Source of the DNA: Actinomycetes bacterium
GTDB lineage: Bacteria > Actinomycetota > Acidimicrobiia > Acidimicrobiales > Acidimicrobiaceae
Assembly (NCBI GenBank): GCA_021822605.1
Contig: JAKAQL010000004.1
Span: forward strand, 22,171 to 86,170
DNA: 64,000 bases
Direction of reading: 5' to 3'
Position 1 is the stretch's first letter; each line of letters starts with the position of its first letter. Positions 36,541 through 45,836 of the stretch are shown piece after piece. The translations under genes and the position numbers were made by a program. The notes beneath the pieces are model-generated. The model saw only the letters and a program-made list of their open reading frames with translations, searched no databases and was not told the origin of the DNA.

Positions 36541-36600
36541 TCTTGACCCTCCCAGTGTTGACCCTCCCAGTGTTGACCCTCCTAGTGTTGACCCTCCCAG
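36541..36600. repeat. Four tandem 15-bp repeats after nfo
   Basis: The unit TGTTGACCCTCCCAG occurs four times without gaps (36541-36555, 36556-36570, 36571-36585, 36586-36600); copy 1 begins TC and copy 3 has one T for C. The array starts two bases after the nfo stop. Too short and spacer-free to be a CRISPR. Confidence 0.92.
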
Positions 36601-36605
36601 TTGTT

Positions 36606-36623
36606 CCCTCCTCCGAAGGAGGG
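36606..36623. terminator. Hairpin after nfo repeats
   Basis: CCCTCCT / AGGAGGG form a 7-bp stem with a CCGA loop. It follows the tandem array and lies between the convergent ends of nfo and the HAD gene. No U-run, so it is a possible bidirectional terminator rather than a canonical one. Confidence 0.45.
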
Positions 36624-36686
36624 TGACCGGCAATGCCCGTGAGGATCATTATTCGGTAGTCACGGGAGTGAGCTATCGGCATGTGG

Positions 36687-37346
36687 CTAGGGCGTGTCGA
36701 GGAAAATTATGCCATTGTCGGCCAGGAAGAGCAATAAGGCCTCAGCGCCCACATACCGGTGGCTGCGGTAGCCTGCGGTCGCGGCGGCTCTCACATTATC
36801 AGCGCGATCATCGATGAAGATGGTTTGTCCAGGATTGAGCCCGAAGGAGTCGGTGAGGGCCTCGAAGAACTCAATTGACGGTTTGATGAGACCGATCAGT
36901 CCGGAGACGAGGATGCCATCAAAGGTCTGGAGGAAAGGAAAAGTAGCGACGGCTTCATCCCAGTATTCGCCGGGCCAGTTGGTTGCCGCATAAGTTGGAA
37001 TGCCTGCCTCGTTGCACTGATTGAGCAAGGTGACCAACGGCACCGAGACTGATCCCCACATCTCGCGAAATCGATCGTGATAGGCTCTGACTAGCGAGCC
37101 GAGCTCGGAGTTAGCTGCGAGCAAGGGGCTGGCCGCTATCGAGAATGGAACCCCGCGATCCAGTTGGGCATGCCATTCCGGCGTGCAAACCTGCTGGAGG
37201 AAGCGCTCCATGTCAACTTCGTTGGTAAACAGCTTGCGATAGAGGTGCCGCGGATCCCAGTCAATGAATACCCCTCCAAGATCGAAGACGATGGCGGACA
37301 CAGGAACGTTGGGGGAAGTCCGTCCAGGTTTGGGCTTGGCCGCCAT
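36687..37346 (-). CDS. HAD-superfamily hydrolase, subfamily IA
   Basis: A phosphatase-like HAD protein. Motif I is VFDLGGVFIDWD, with Gly replacing the usual second Asp as in YihX-type and epoxide-hydrolase-N-terminal-like members; motif II is TYAATNWPGE, motif III lies in GLIKPSIEFF, motif IV is IFIDDRADNV. About 219 aa from ATG 37346. The longer frame to 37406 would overlap the small divergent gene. Substrate unknown, probably a sugar phosphate or similar. Confidence 0.88.
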   Translation of the reverse strand: MAAKPKPGRTSPNVPVSAIVFDLGGVFIDWDPRHLYRKLFTNEVDMERFLQQVCTPEWHAQLDRGVPFSIAASPLLAANSELGSLVRAYHDRFREMWGSVSVPLVTLLNQCNEAGIPTYAATNWPGEYWDEAVATFPFLQTFDGILVSGLIGLIKPSIEFFEALTDSFGLNPGQTIFIDDRADNVRAAATAGYRSHRYVGAEALLLFLADNGIIFLDTP

Positions 37347-37366
37347 TTCTCCGAGGCTAGCTGTCC

Positions 37367-37570
37367 GTGCCCATTTCTGTGCTGGATTTTGATGAGCCCG
37401 CACCACTTCGCCCCTGGATCCCTAGGCTTTTGTCGCATCCTGGGAGTCGTTCGTTGGCGGTTGCGCTCACTCGGGAACAGTTCGGTGATGGTGCACGGGC
37501 GACAACGTTAGCGCTCTGGCGCGAGGAGGCAATGATTGGTTCGAGGCTTCGGGAAGTCTATCGTGCTTGA
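37367..37570 (+). CDS. Small hypothetical protein
   Basis: A 67-aa plus-strand frame starting at GTG with GAGG 10 bp upstream. The sequence (ISVLDFDEPAPLRPWIPRLL, then LALWREEAMIGSRLREVYRA) has normal composition and an amphipathic C-terminal helix. It diverges from the HAD gene if that gene starts at 37346. No family recognised. Confidence 0.4.
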   Translation: MPISVLDFDEPAPLRPWIPRLLSHPGSRSLAVALTREQFGDGARATTLALWREEAMIGSRLREVYRA

Positions 37571-37711
37571 TTCCCACGTTTAGAAGATTAGCTATTGGTC
37601 GTCCGGAAGATGGGCAAAGGTGGCGAGGCGCCACTCCATCGCGTTGGCTAGGCCTCTTCGGCGCCGAAATCAGGTGACCGTAGAGCTGGACACCACGCAT
37701 GGAGGGTGACA

Positions 37712-38503
37712 CTATTGCACGTTCCACAGCTCTGTCCTGAGCGAGACGACAGGCAGGTGAACGATGCTTGCGGCGACATCTAGGGATGGGAGAGAGCCTG
37801 ACAGGCCACCGATGTCATATTCCCCTGACCAATGCTCGACCAAAGAGGCGCTGAGCAGACCGGGTTGCTCTGGTCGGTACCAGGTGATGGCAGCGTCGCT
37901 AGCAGGAGGGGACCCGGACGGAGGTGTTCTGTTGAACTGCCATGAACTCCACGACTGAGCGTGGATGACGAGAGGGCCGTCATTGGTGGATACGGTGACG
38001 GTGTCCGTCCCTGTGGTCGAGGTGATGAACTCCATGGGAATGTTGATGATGCCGAATGACGGATGAGCCGAGATCGTCGGTCGTGGTAGACGGTCGGTCA
38101 CCACCTGGGTCCAGAGAGCGAGAAGATCGACATGGCTGACGGGACTGGTGTCACATCTTGGGTAAACGCTGAGACGTGCCCACATTGCCTCTGCCCACGC
38201 TACTTCTGCTTGATAGAGTGAGGCGGAGGTGGGATTGACAGTGGCATAGGTGACGCAGCTGACCGCCAGTGACGCTCCAGTATGCGTGACGAGCGAGGGA
38301 ACAAAGACCGGACCATGCTGAGAGCCACTCGGGTTGGAGGTCTCCGTGTGCGAACCTTTGAGAGTGATATGGTAGGTCGAACCTGATCCTCCGCCTTGTA
38401 CGATCACGCTGGCCAAATGGGTAGCTGGTCGAGCACTTGCGGTGAGTACCACGACACCGACAGCAATGACTGATAGGCGCAGACTTCGAAATAGTCGCCG
38501 CAC
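37712..38503 (-). CDS. Secreted hypothetical protein
   Basis: A 263-aa protein starting with GTG after AAGGAGGG. The N-terminus has basic residues and a hydrophobic core (LSVIAVGVVVLTASARPA), a signal peptide. The rest is Ser/Thr/Pro-rich, with few cysteines and many predicted beta strands. No family recognised. The upstream DNA has tandem AACCCAGCGC repeats. Confidence 0.7.
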   Translation of the reverse strand: MRRLFRSLRLSVIAVGVVVLTASARPATHLASVIVQGGGSGSTYHITLKGSHTETSNPSGSQHGPVFVPSLVTHTGASLAVSCVTYATVNPTSASLYQAEVAWAEAMWARLSVYPRCDTSPVSHVDLLALWTQVVTDRLPRPTISAHPSFGIINIPMEFITSTTGTDTVTVSTNDGPLVIHAQSWSSWQFNRTPPSGSPPASDAAITWYRPEQPGLLSASLVEHWSGEYDIGGLSGSLPSLDVAASIVHLPVVSLRTELWNVQ

Positions 38504-38524
38504 GAGCCCTCCTTGGCACTATCT

Positions 38525-38560
38525 AACCCAGCGCCGTAAACCCAGCGCTGTATCTAACCC
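38525..38560. repeat. Short direct repeats upstream of the secreted-protein gene
   Basis: AACCCAGCGC occurs at 38525-38534 and 38539-38548 with 14-bp period; ATCTAACCC occurs at 38521-38529 and 38552-38560. They lie 20-60 bp upstream of the minus-strand start at 38503, in the promoter area. Confidence 0.6.
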
Positions 38561-38745
38561 GGTATGGCCCTGTCTCTTCGGGAAGGTAGCCTCCGTAGTG
38601 TGGCGTACCTTACCGCTGAGTGGGCCCCATGCTCATCCGTGAGCCAAGCATCAACAGTAGCAACCAGGGCGGTCCGAGTCAAGGCACGGGTAGCGGTCAA
38701 TTTGTTCTCTACGGTTACACCCAACCAACGGATATCGCGATCAGG

Positions 38746-39519
38746 TTACGCTCCGAAGGCGTGATAACCACCGTCGACGTGAATCAGTTCGCCAGTCGTC
38801 TTCGGGAAAAAGTCGGACAACAGCGCGACCACGCTTCGAGCGACTGGCACTGCGTCCTCTGGATCCCAGCCAAGTGGGGACCGATCCCCCCAGTTGTCCT
38901 GGAACATTTTGAAGGCCTCGATTGACTTGGCGGCGATCGTCCGAATGGGACCCGCCGAGATGAGATTGACTCGGATTTGGGAGTCACCAAGCTCACGAGC
39001 CAAGTAGCGGCTGAGTGATTCAAGGCCTGCCTTAGCCACTCCCATCCAGTTATACCCTGGCCACGCGACGGTTGCGTCGAAGTCGAGGCCGACAATTGAG
39101 GCTCCCTTGGCGGCGGCGAGCAGTGGACGAAATGCCCTTGCGAGCTCCGACAGAGAGAATGTGGAAACATGGAGCGCGGTGGCGACATCCTCCCACGGAG
39201 CTTGCAGCATCGGTTGATCCAGACAGGAGGGTGGCGCGTAACCGATGGCGTGGACGATGCCATCAAGGTGCGACCAGCTCTCCTGCACTTGGACGGCCGC
39301 CTGATTCACGGAGGCAGGGTCACCAGCATCGAGTTCAATGACCCGAACATCGCCGCCCAATTTCGAAGCCACTCGTCGGGTGATCGAGAGGCCTCGACCA
39401 AACCCAGTCAGAATAGTGTCTGCTCCCTCATCGCGAGCGACGCGCGCGATATGATAGGCAATCGATGAGGTGTTGAGAACACCGGTGATCAGAAGCTGCT
39501 TTTCGTCTAGGATGCCCAT
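38746..39519 (-). CDS. fabI: Enoyl-ACP reductase (FabI/InhA type)
   Basis: Short-chain dehydrogenase performing the last reduction of fatty-acid elongation. The N-terminal LLITGVLNTSSIAYHIA is the FabI dinucleotide-binding segment; catalytic residues lie in YNWMGVAK (Tyr-x6-Lys) and SAGPIRTIAAKSI is the FabI/InhA substrate loop. 257 aa. ATG 39519 follows GGGAGATGG. Divergent from the F420 reductase gene. Confidence 0.93.
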   Translation of the reverse strand: MGILDEKQLLITGVLNTSSIAYHIARVARDEGADTILTGFGRGLSITRRVASKLGGDVRVIELDAGDPASVNQAAVQVQESWSHLDGIVHAIGYAPPSCLDQPMLQAPWEDVATALHVSTFSLSELARAFRPLLAAAKGASIVGLDFDATVAWPGYNWMGVAKAGLESLSRYLARELGDSQIRVNLISAGPIRTIAAKSIEAFKMFQDNWGDRSPLGWDPEDAVPVARSVVALLSDFFPKTTGELIHVDGGYHAFGA

Positions 39520-39611
39520 TCCATCTCCCTGGCCGTAAACTCTACTCAGAGTAATAGCAGCTTAGATTGGTATGAGCACACAACGAAACGACATCGAACA
39601 AGGAGCTGAGT

Positions 39612-40271
39612 TTGCAGATCGGAATATTGGGAGGAACGGGTCCTCTTGGCAGTGCGCTAGGCGCAAGGCTGGCGGCGAGTCACCTATCAGTTGGGTTGGG
39701 ATCGAGGGATAAAACGAGAGCGGCTGAGGTTGCCAAGGACATGATCCATCGGTGGCCGGAGGTGGACGGGTATCTGGTCGGTGCTGATAATGAGGAGGCG
39801 GCCAGGGCTCAGATGGTATTTGTTGCGGTACCATGGGAAGCCACCATCCGGTTGGTGGAACCACTTGAGCACGTCCTGGAGGGTAAGATCGTTGTGTCGA
39901 TGGCCAACGCGCTGGTAAAGGTGGGAGACGAGTTCGCGGCTCTCACCGTTCCGCGGGGTTCGGCAGCACAACTCCTACAAGCGAGGCTGCCGGCGGCCAT
40001 GGTAGTGGCTGCTCTGCACCACGTACCTGCACGATCCCTAGCCAACCTCTCCCGGCCTGTTGAGGTAGATACTCTCGTCTGTGCCGATTCGTCGAGCGCG
40101 AGGAGTCAGGTGGCAGCCATCCTGTCGAAGATCCCTGGACTCAGGGTCTTGGAGGCGGGGTCACTGGCACAGGCACCCGCTATCGAAGCGATGACGGCTG
40201 TGTTGTTGAATATCAATCTGCGATACAAGGCGACAGCATCAATTCGCCTGACTGGTGTGGAGGTTGCTTGA
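39612..40271 (+). CDS. npdG: F420-dependent NADP reductase (NpdG/Fno)
   Basis: Transfers hydride between F420H2 and NADP. The N-terminal IGILGGTGPLGSALGARLA nucleotide-binding loop, GSRDKTRA, and VFVAVPWEA are characteristic, as is the C-terminal SLAQAPAIEAMTAVLLNINL. TTG start after AAGGAGC. 219 aa. It links this locus to the FbiC-made cofactor. Its stop abuts the mshC start. Confidence 0.92.
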   Translation: MQIGILGGTGPLGSALGARLAASHLSVGLGSRDKTRAAEVAKDMIHRWPEVDGYLVGADNEEAARAQMVFVAVPWEATIRLVEPLEHVLEGKIVVSMANALVKVGDEFAALTVPRGSAAQLLQARLPAAMVVAALHHVPARSLANLSRPVEVDTLVCADSSSARSQVAAILSKIPGLRVLEAGSLAQAPAIEAMTAVLLNINLRYKATASIRLTGVEVA

Positions 40272-41393
40272 ATGAAGATCTTTGACACCGCTCGTGAGGC
40301 AATGGTTGATCTCGATCTCCACCAAGTCGCTCGCATCTACACCTGCGGCATCACCCCCTACGATGCCGCGCATATGGGTCATGCGGCCGTCTACGTGACC
40401 TTCGATCTCCTGCAGCGCAATCTTGCCAGGCATAACGTGGTCTCCACCTGCGTGCGCAACGTGACGGACGTAGATGATGATATCCTTCGCAAGGCTCGAA
40501 GTATTGGAGCGAACTATCTTGATCTCGCCGCACGAGAGATGGCTAAGTTCGATCGAGATATGGCGGGTCTTGGTCTTTCCCGACCACACGCCGAGCCGAG
40601 GGCGACATCGGCGATTCCGGAAATTTTGACGATGGTCGGGGATCTTATGGACGGCGGATTTGCCTATGAGGTCGATGGTTGGGTCTACTTCGAGGTGGCA
40701 AAGGCACCGAACTTTGGGAAAGTGTCACACCTGCCTCGTGACATGATGTTAGAGCTTGCCGCGGAGCGCGGTGGCAACCCCGGCGATCTGCGAAAGCGAG
40801 ATCCGCTGGACTTCGTATTGTGGCAGCCCTCACTCCCGGACGAACCAGCTTGGGAGTCGCGCTTTGGTCCTGGACGTCCTGGATGGCACATTGAGTGTTC
40901 CGCGCTCGCAATGCGCGAACTCGGTCCGGTTGTTGACATACATGGAGGTGGATCAGATCTGATCTTTCCGCACCACGAGTGCGAGGCAGCACAGACGGAG
41001 GCCATCACTGGTGGTGAATTCGTCAAACATTGGATGCATGTTGGGATGGTTTGTCTCGATGGAGTGAAGATGTCCAAGTCACTTGGCAACCTTGTCTTCG
41101 TCGGTGACCTCCTTGAGCATTCCACTGGTGAGGAGATCCGCTTAGCGATCTTGAGTCATCACTATCGGTCGACCTGGGATTGGTCCGATGCCGTGCTGGC
41201 GAGCGCGGAGGACCGTGTTCGCAGGTGGAGGGACAGTGGTCCTGGCAAAGGTGCATTCGATGAGGTGTCCGAGGCGCTTGACAATGACCTTGATACCCCA
41301 ACGGCTATCGCGGCCATTGAACGTGCAGTTGCTGAAGGGTATGGTGTCATCGATACGGTGAAGTTGTTGGGAATCGATTTGGAGGTCTCGTGA
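40272..41393 (+). CDS. mshC: Cysteine:glucosaminyl-inositol ligase MshC-like
   Basis: Ligates cysteine to glucosaminyl-inositol in mycothiol synthesis; a paralogue of cysteinyl-tRNA synthetase. YTCGITPYDAAHMGHAA carries the HIGH motif in the MshC form (CGITPYD rather than CGPTVYD), and zinc ligands lie in C, WHIECSA and HHECE. The KMSKS loop is complete. The 373-aa length lacks the DALR and anticodon-binding domains of CysRS, and MLELAAERGGNP matches MshC. A truncated CysRS remains possible but less likely. ATGA overlap with thrS. Confidence 0.83.
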   Translation: MKIFDTAREAMVDLDLHQVARIYTCGITPYDAAHMGHAAVYVTFDLLQRNLARHNVVSTCVRNVTDVDDDILRKARSIGANYLDLAAREMAKFDRDMAGLGLSRPHAEPRATSAIPEILTMVGDLMDGGFAYEVDGWVYFEVAKAPNFGKVSHLPRDMMLELAAERGGNPGDLRKRDPLDFVLWQPSLPDEPAWESRFGPGRPGWHIECSALAMRELGPVVDIHGGGSDLIFPHHECEAAQTEAITGGEFVKHWMHVGMVCLDGVKMSKSLGNLVFVGDLLEHSTGEEIRLAILSHHYRSTWDWSDAVLASAEDRVRRWRDSGPGKGAFDEVSEALDNDLDTPTAIAAIERAVAEGYGVIDTVKLLGIDLEVS

Positions 41394-43318
41394 AGGTAGA
41401 TGGCCAGCGTTATGAGGGGTCGGTAAGTAGTGGTGCCGATCTTCTCGCTCACCTGTCGAAGGAAGTTATCAAGGATGTTGTCGTCTTAAACGTGAACGGC
41501 GTGCTAGTCGATGTCAGCCATGCTCTTGACCCCGATGATGAGGTCGAGCTGATCCATGCCGATAGCCCCGATGGCCTCGACATCGTGCGGCATTCCTGCG
41601 CCCATGTGCTCGCCCAGGCGGTGCTGCGGTTGTTCCCTGGCGCCCAATATGCGGTTGGACCAACCACTGAAGACGGTTTTTTTTACGATTTCGCCCTGGA
41701 GAACGATAGACGCTTCGAGGCCTCTGATTTGAGCGCTGTCGAGGCCGAAATGCGTCGCATCGTGGCTGAGGATCAGCCATTTGTGCGTGATGTTATCACC
41801 CTTGACGACGCTGAGGAACTTTTTGTGTCGCAACCTTTCAAGAGGGAGATCCTGGCTACCCTACGCGAAGCAGATGCGACGCAGCAGGTTTCGGTGTATC
41901 GCAATAGTGCCGAGTTCGTCGATCTTTGTCGGGGTCCCCATGTCCCTTCGACTCGTTATCTCAAGAGCTTTCGACTCCAGCGTGTGTCGGGTGCCTATTG
42001 GCGCGGCGACGAGAGCCGCCCGCAGCTTCAACGCATCTACGGGATAGCCTTTGCCACCGAGAAGGCTACCGAGGCGTATCTCACCTTCCTCGAGGAGTCG
42101 GAGAAGAGAGATCATCGGCGACTAGGCCAAGAGCTGGATTGGTTCCATTTCCCGCCGGAGATCGGACCTGGCTTAGCGGTGTTCCACCCGAAGGGTGCCT
42201 ACATTCGCTATCGCATGGAGGAGTTTTCGAGAACGAAGCACCTCGAGGCGGGTTATGAACTCGTATGGACTCCACACCTCGCGAAATCCACCCTCTATGA
42301 AACCTCTGGTCACTTGGAGTGGTACAAGGATGGCATGTATCCGCCGATGGAACTCGATGAAGGTGACCTCTACTACCCAAAACCCATGAACTGCCCTGGC
42401 CACATGTTAATTTATCGCGCGCAGCCGCGTTCCTACCGTGATCTGCCTTTGCGACTTTTTGAATTTGGAACGGTCTATCGCTATGAGCGTTCAGGAACGC
42501 TTCATGGGCTCCTCAGAGTGCGTGGTCTTACCCAAGACGATTCCCATATCTTTTGCACCCCAGACCAACTGAAGGATGAGCTGGGGAGGTTACTACGATT
42601 TGTTATCGCGATCTTACGCGCATTCGGGCTTGAGGACTTTGACGCAGAGCTTTCAACTCGACCGGAGAAATCGGTAGGCAACGATGCTGAGTGGGAGTTC
42701 GCTACTGAGGCAGCGAGATTAGCGCTCGATACCTCTGACATCGAGTACTCGATAGCGGAAGGCGAGGGGGCGTTTTACGCGCCGAAGATAGACATTCATC
42801 TCACCGACGCAATTGGGCGACGATGGCAACTCTCAACACTCCAGATCGACCTCCAGGAGCCACAACGGTTCGGCCTGGAGTTTCAGGACGCTAGCAATCA
42901 GAAGTTACGTCCTTACATGATCCACCGCGCCCTTTTTGGATCAGTCGAGCGGTTCTTCGCAATCTTGACAGAACACTATGCGGGCGCATTGCCTGGTTGG
43001 TTGCTCGAGGAACAGATCCGAATCTTGCCGGTTGCCCAAGAGGCCCAGAACTGGGCTGATACCGTAGCAAGTAGGTGCAAGGCCAATGGCTTGCGCGTCG
43101 TTGTCGGATCGGCAGGGGAGCCGCTTGGTGGCCGCATTCGTAAGGCGAAGGTGGATAAAGTTCCCTATATCCTCGTCGTTGGCAATAACGACGTCGCAGC
43201 TGAAACAGTTGGGGTCAATCGCCGCGGGGCCGCAAAGGAGGAAAGGGGCATCGCGCTCGACGTCTTTATCGCCGAGGCGACCGAAGCGCTCCGAGAACCC
43301 ACCCTTGAGGCCTTCTAG
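41390..43318 (+). CDS. thrS: Threonine--tRNA ligase
   Basis: Class II synthetase, 642 aa. An N-terminal TGS domain is followed by the editing domain (HSCAHVLAQAVLRLFPGAQY), the catalytic core with GLLRVRGLTQDD and MNCPGHM (zinc Cys), the C-terminal motif HRALFGSVERF, and an anticodon-binding domain. Overlaps mshC by 4 bp and abuts the HIT gene. Confidence 0.97.
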   Translation: MKVDGQRYEGSVSSGADLLAHLSKEVIKDVVVLNVNGVLVDVSHALDPDDEVELIHADSPDGLDIVRHSCAHVLAQAVLRLFPGAQYAVGPTTEDGFFYDFALENDRRFEASDLSAVEAEMRRIVAEDQPFVRDVITLDDAEELFVSQPFKREILATLREADATQQVSVYRNSAEFVDLCRGPHVPSTRYLKSFRLQRVSGAYWRGDESRPQLQRIYGIAFATEKATEAYLTFLEESEKRDHRRLGQELDWFHFPPEIGPGLAVFHPKGAYIRYRMEEFSRTKHLEAGYELVWTPHLAKSTLYETSGHLEWYKDGMYPPMELDEGDLYYPKPMNCPGHMLIYRAQPRSYRDLPLRLFEFGTVYRYERSGTLHGLLRVRGLTQDDSHIFCTPDQLKDELGRLLRFVIAILRAFGLEDFDAELSTRPEKSVGNDAEWEFATEAARLALDTSDIEYSIAEGEGAFYAPKIDIHLTDAIGRRWQLSTLQIDLQEPQRFGLEFQDASNQKLRPYMIHRALFGSVERFFAILTEHYAGALPGWLLEEQIRILPVAQEAQNWADTVASRCKANGLRVVVGSAGEPLGGRIRKAKVDKVPYILVVGNNDVAAETVGVNRRGAAKEERGIALDVFIAEATEALREPTLEAF

Positions 43319-43806
43319 TGGACCATCTTTTTGCTGGTTGGCGTGCACAGTTTGTTGCAGGTGAGGATCGCCCGCTCGGATGTGTGTTCTGTAGCATTGC
43401 TGCCGAACGCGCCAAGGACGATCAGCATTATGTGGTTGCCCGTGGGACTGCGTGCTTTGTGGTGCTCAATCTCTACCCGTACACCTCCGGTCATCTTATG
43501 GTGGTCCCGAATGCCCATATTGGTGGTCTCGCTGGCCTGCGGGGTGAGGTCGGATCCGAGATGCTGGACTTCGTCGGGGCAGCACATGACGCGCTTCAGG
43601 GGGCCTATCGACCAGAGGGTGTCAATATCGGCATGAATCTGGGTCGAGCTGCTGGTGCTGGAATCGCTGAACACGTGCATGTTCACCTAGTTCCTCGGTG
43701 GTCGGGGGACGCAAATTTCATGTCGACCTTGGCGGAGACACGGGTTCTGCCCGAGACGCTGTCGGACTCACTGTTAAAACTACGCGAACATTGGCCAAGC
43801 AAGTAA
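43318..43806 (+). CDS. HIT family protein
   Basis: Histidine-triad nucleotide-binding protein of 162 aa, possibly an Ap4A phosphorylase- or hydrolase-type enzyme. CVFCSIAAE near the start could bind zinc, and the catalytic triad is HVHVHLVPRW. GTG start overlaps the last base of the thrS stop, so it is in the same transcript. Its TAA lies in the first copy of a tandem duplication. Confidence 0.9.
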   Translation: MDHLFAGWRAQFVAGEDRPLGCVFCSIAAERAKDDQHYVVARGTACFVVLNLYPYTSGHLMVVPNAHIGGLAGLRGEVGSEMLDFVGAAHDALQGAYRPEGVNIGMNLGRAAGAGIAEHVHVHLVPRWSGDANFMSTLAETRVLPETLSDSLLKLREHWPSK

Positions 43807-43835
43807 GAGAGAGTTAATTAGGTAAGAGAGAGTTA
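43803..43835. repeat. 19-bp-period duplication supplying stops for two convergent genes
   Basis: GTAAGAGAGAGTTA occurs at 43803-43816 and 43822-43835. The first copy contains the TAA of the HIT gene (43804-43806); the second ends in TTA, the complement of the TAA of the convergent EF-G-like gene (43833-43835). Confidence 0.88.
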
Positions 43836-45836
43836 GGTTTTCGAGACGCTGAGCTTGTCCACGATGTGATCCGGAACGGCATCGTAATGGTGGGGTTGGC
43901 TGACAAACGAACCAAGGCCGTTGGTCATCGCTCGTAAATCTGGCGCAAAGGAGCCAATCTCAGCTGCTGGCGCGTCGGCCTCTATCGTTACCCACGAGGA
44001 ATCAGGCGAGGAGGTGTGGAGGATCTTGCCACGTTTGGAGCTTAGATAACCGAGGACGTCACCCTGGTTCGCTACTGGAGTGGTCACACTTAGCCGTAAG
44101 ATTGGTTCAAGCAGTTGGGATTGAGCCTGCCCAAGGGCCTCTCGCAGCGCAAGAGATCCGGCCATCTTGAAACTCATCTCTGATGAGTCAACGCTGTGAT
44201 ACTTGCCATCGATGAGGCGTACGCGAATGTCGGTTATCGGGTAGCCGAGGAGTCCGCCGGTCTCCATCGCCTCGACTATGCCCTTTTCAACAGCTGGGAT
44301 GAAATTGCGAGGAATTGCACCGCCCACGATCTCGTCGATAAACTCAAATCCGCTATCGCGAGGCAGGGGCTCGACAACGATCGTAGCGACGCCAAACTGA
44401 CCATGGCCGCCGGTCTGTTTTTTGTAGCGACCCTCAGCCTGTGCGGAGGCACGGAAGGTTTCGCGATACTGCGTGATAGGTTCGTGGGTGTGCACCTTTA
44501 TCTGTCCACGCCTTCGAATTCGTTCAATCGTGATGGCGAGATGGTTGGTGCCAAAACCTTGAACAAGTAGTCGATGGGTTCCTGGTTCCCGGTCGATTCT
44601 GATTCCTGGATCATCATTGGCGGCTCTAAAGAGGCTGGTAGCCAGGCGCTCCTCGTCTTGTGGAGCATCAGTCGTCAGCGCGATCGTGAACCCAGGGGCT
44701 GGGAGTTGATGAAGGCTGTGCAGCTCGGAGGCCCTGGCGCCACGAGTCAATAGGGTACCGACAGGTGCGGTGAGTTTTGGAACCACGACGAGGTCACCGG
44801 TGTCCACAGCGGCCACTGGAGTCAACTCAGAGGGTGTAGGTACGAGGAGTTGGTGGAGCCGTTCCTCATGTCCATCAAGAGTCTCGAGAACATCGTCTGG
44901 GTGTAGTGTTGCTCCGAGATTCTTGAGCACCGTCAGTCGGCCAAGGTACTGGTCCTGAGTCGCTGAGATGACGAGGGTGCACCAGCCAAGGTCTGGATCC
45001 GGCGTCGGTGTGGGGGCGAGGGTCACCAATGCCTCTAATAGGTGCTGCATGCCTACATCGTCTAGTGCCGACCCGCATGTCAGCGGAGTAAGATGAAGAG
45101 CTTGCACTCCCGTCGCTAGGGCCTGCAAGAGTTCCTGAGGTGCCAACTCTTCGCCGGAGAGATAGCGCTCCATGATGGAGTCATCTTCTTGGACAATCTC
45201 GTCGAGGAGGATGTCGCGGGCTGTTTGCTCTTGCTCGACGAGGTCCGTAGGGATACCTATCTCGGATTCGGTCGAGCCATGTTCGATAAAACCTCGGTTG
45301 CTGATGAGGTCGATGACGCCAGAGAGGCCGTTGCTATCGGGTAGAGGAAGTTCTAGGGGGTCGATGTGTTCGCCGAGAGTCTCGTGTAGAAGAGAGACTG
45401 TTTTGGTAAAGGTGTCGGGATCACGTTCACACTTGTTGACAAAGATGAGACGCGGTAATTGGTGCAGGTTGAGCAGGTTCCAGATCAAGAGCAACTCTGG
45501 GTTGGATACCGTCTGTGCGTCGATCACGACCAGTGCCGCGTCGGCTGCCTCCATGGCGAGGGCGGTTGTCGCGAGGAACTCCGAGCTACCAGGCGTGTCG
45601 ATGAGGTTGATCTTGAAGTTCTCATACTCGGTGGCCACTGCTGTGGAATCGATAGAGTAACCGTGATGGATCTCCTCCGGTGTACGGTCTCCAACCGTAC
45701 TGCCGTCCTCGATCCTTCCTTTGTGGGGTATCGATCCAGTTCGATGCAGGATTGCCTCGACTAGGCTCGTCTTGCCTGCACCTGGCGGGCCAACACAGAC
45801 GATGGTGCGTAGCTGTTCGGTCGAATAGGCCTTCAC
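43833..45836 (-). CDS. EF-G-like translation GTPase
   Basis: A 667-aa elongation-factor-G paralogue with GTPase and downstream EF-G domains. G1 is CVGPPGAGKTSLVE, G3 contains DTPGSSEF, and the domain IV/V signatures such as GGAIPRNFIPAVEKGI are intact. G4 is NKCERD, where the usual NKxD Asp is Glu. Such paralogues act in ribosome rescue or recycling in other bacteria; here the role is open. GTG start after AAAGGAGG. Confidence 0.88.
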   Translation of the reverse strand: MKAYSTEQLRTIVCVGPPGAGKTSLVEAILHRTGSIPHKGRIEDGSTVGDRTPEEIHHGYSIDSTAVATEYENFKINLIDTPGSSEFLATTALAMEAADAALVVIDAQTVSNPELLLIWNLLNLHQLPRLIFVNKCERDPDTFTKTVSLLHETLGEHIDPLELPLPDSNGLSGVIDLISNRGFIEHGSTESEIGIPTDLVEQEQTARDILLDEIVQEDDSIMERYLSGEELAPQELLQALATGVQALHLTPLTCGSALDDVGMQHLLEALVTLAPTPTPDPDLGWCTLVISATQDQYLGRLTVLKNLGATLHPDDVLETLDGHEERLHQLLVPTPSELTPVAAVDTGDLVVVPKLTAPVGTLLTRGARASELHSLHQLPAPGFTIALTTDAPQDEERLATSLFRAANDDPGIRIDREPGTHRLLVQGFGTNHLAITIERIRRRGQIKVHTHEPITQYRETFRASAQAEGRYKKQTGGHGQFGVATIVVEPLPRDSGFEFIDEIVGGAIPRNFIPAVEKGIVEAMETGGLLGYPITDIRVRLIDGKYHSVDSSEMSFKMAGSLALREALGQAQSQLLEPILRLSVTTPVANQGDVLGYLSSKRGKILHTSSPDSSWVTIEADAPAAEIGSFAPDLRAMTNGLGSFVSQPHHYDAVPDHIVDKLSVSKT

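Noticed and set aside
36541..36600. Repeat array considered as a CRISPR
   Set aside because: Units of 15 bp abut without spacers, and no cas gene is present.
40272..41393. Gene considered as cysteinyl-tRNA synthetase
   Set aside because: CGITPYD form of the motif, lack of a DALR and anticodon domain and the AERGGNP segment favour MshC; not fully excluded.
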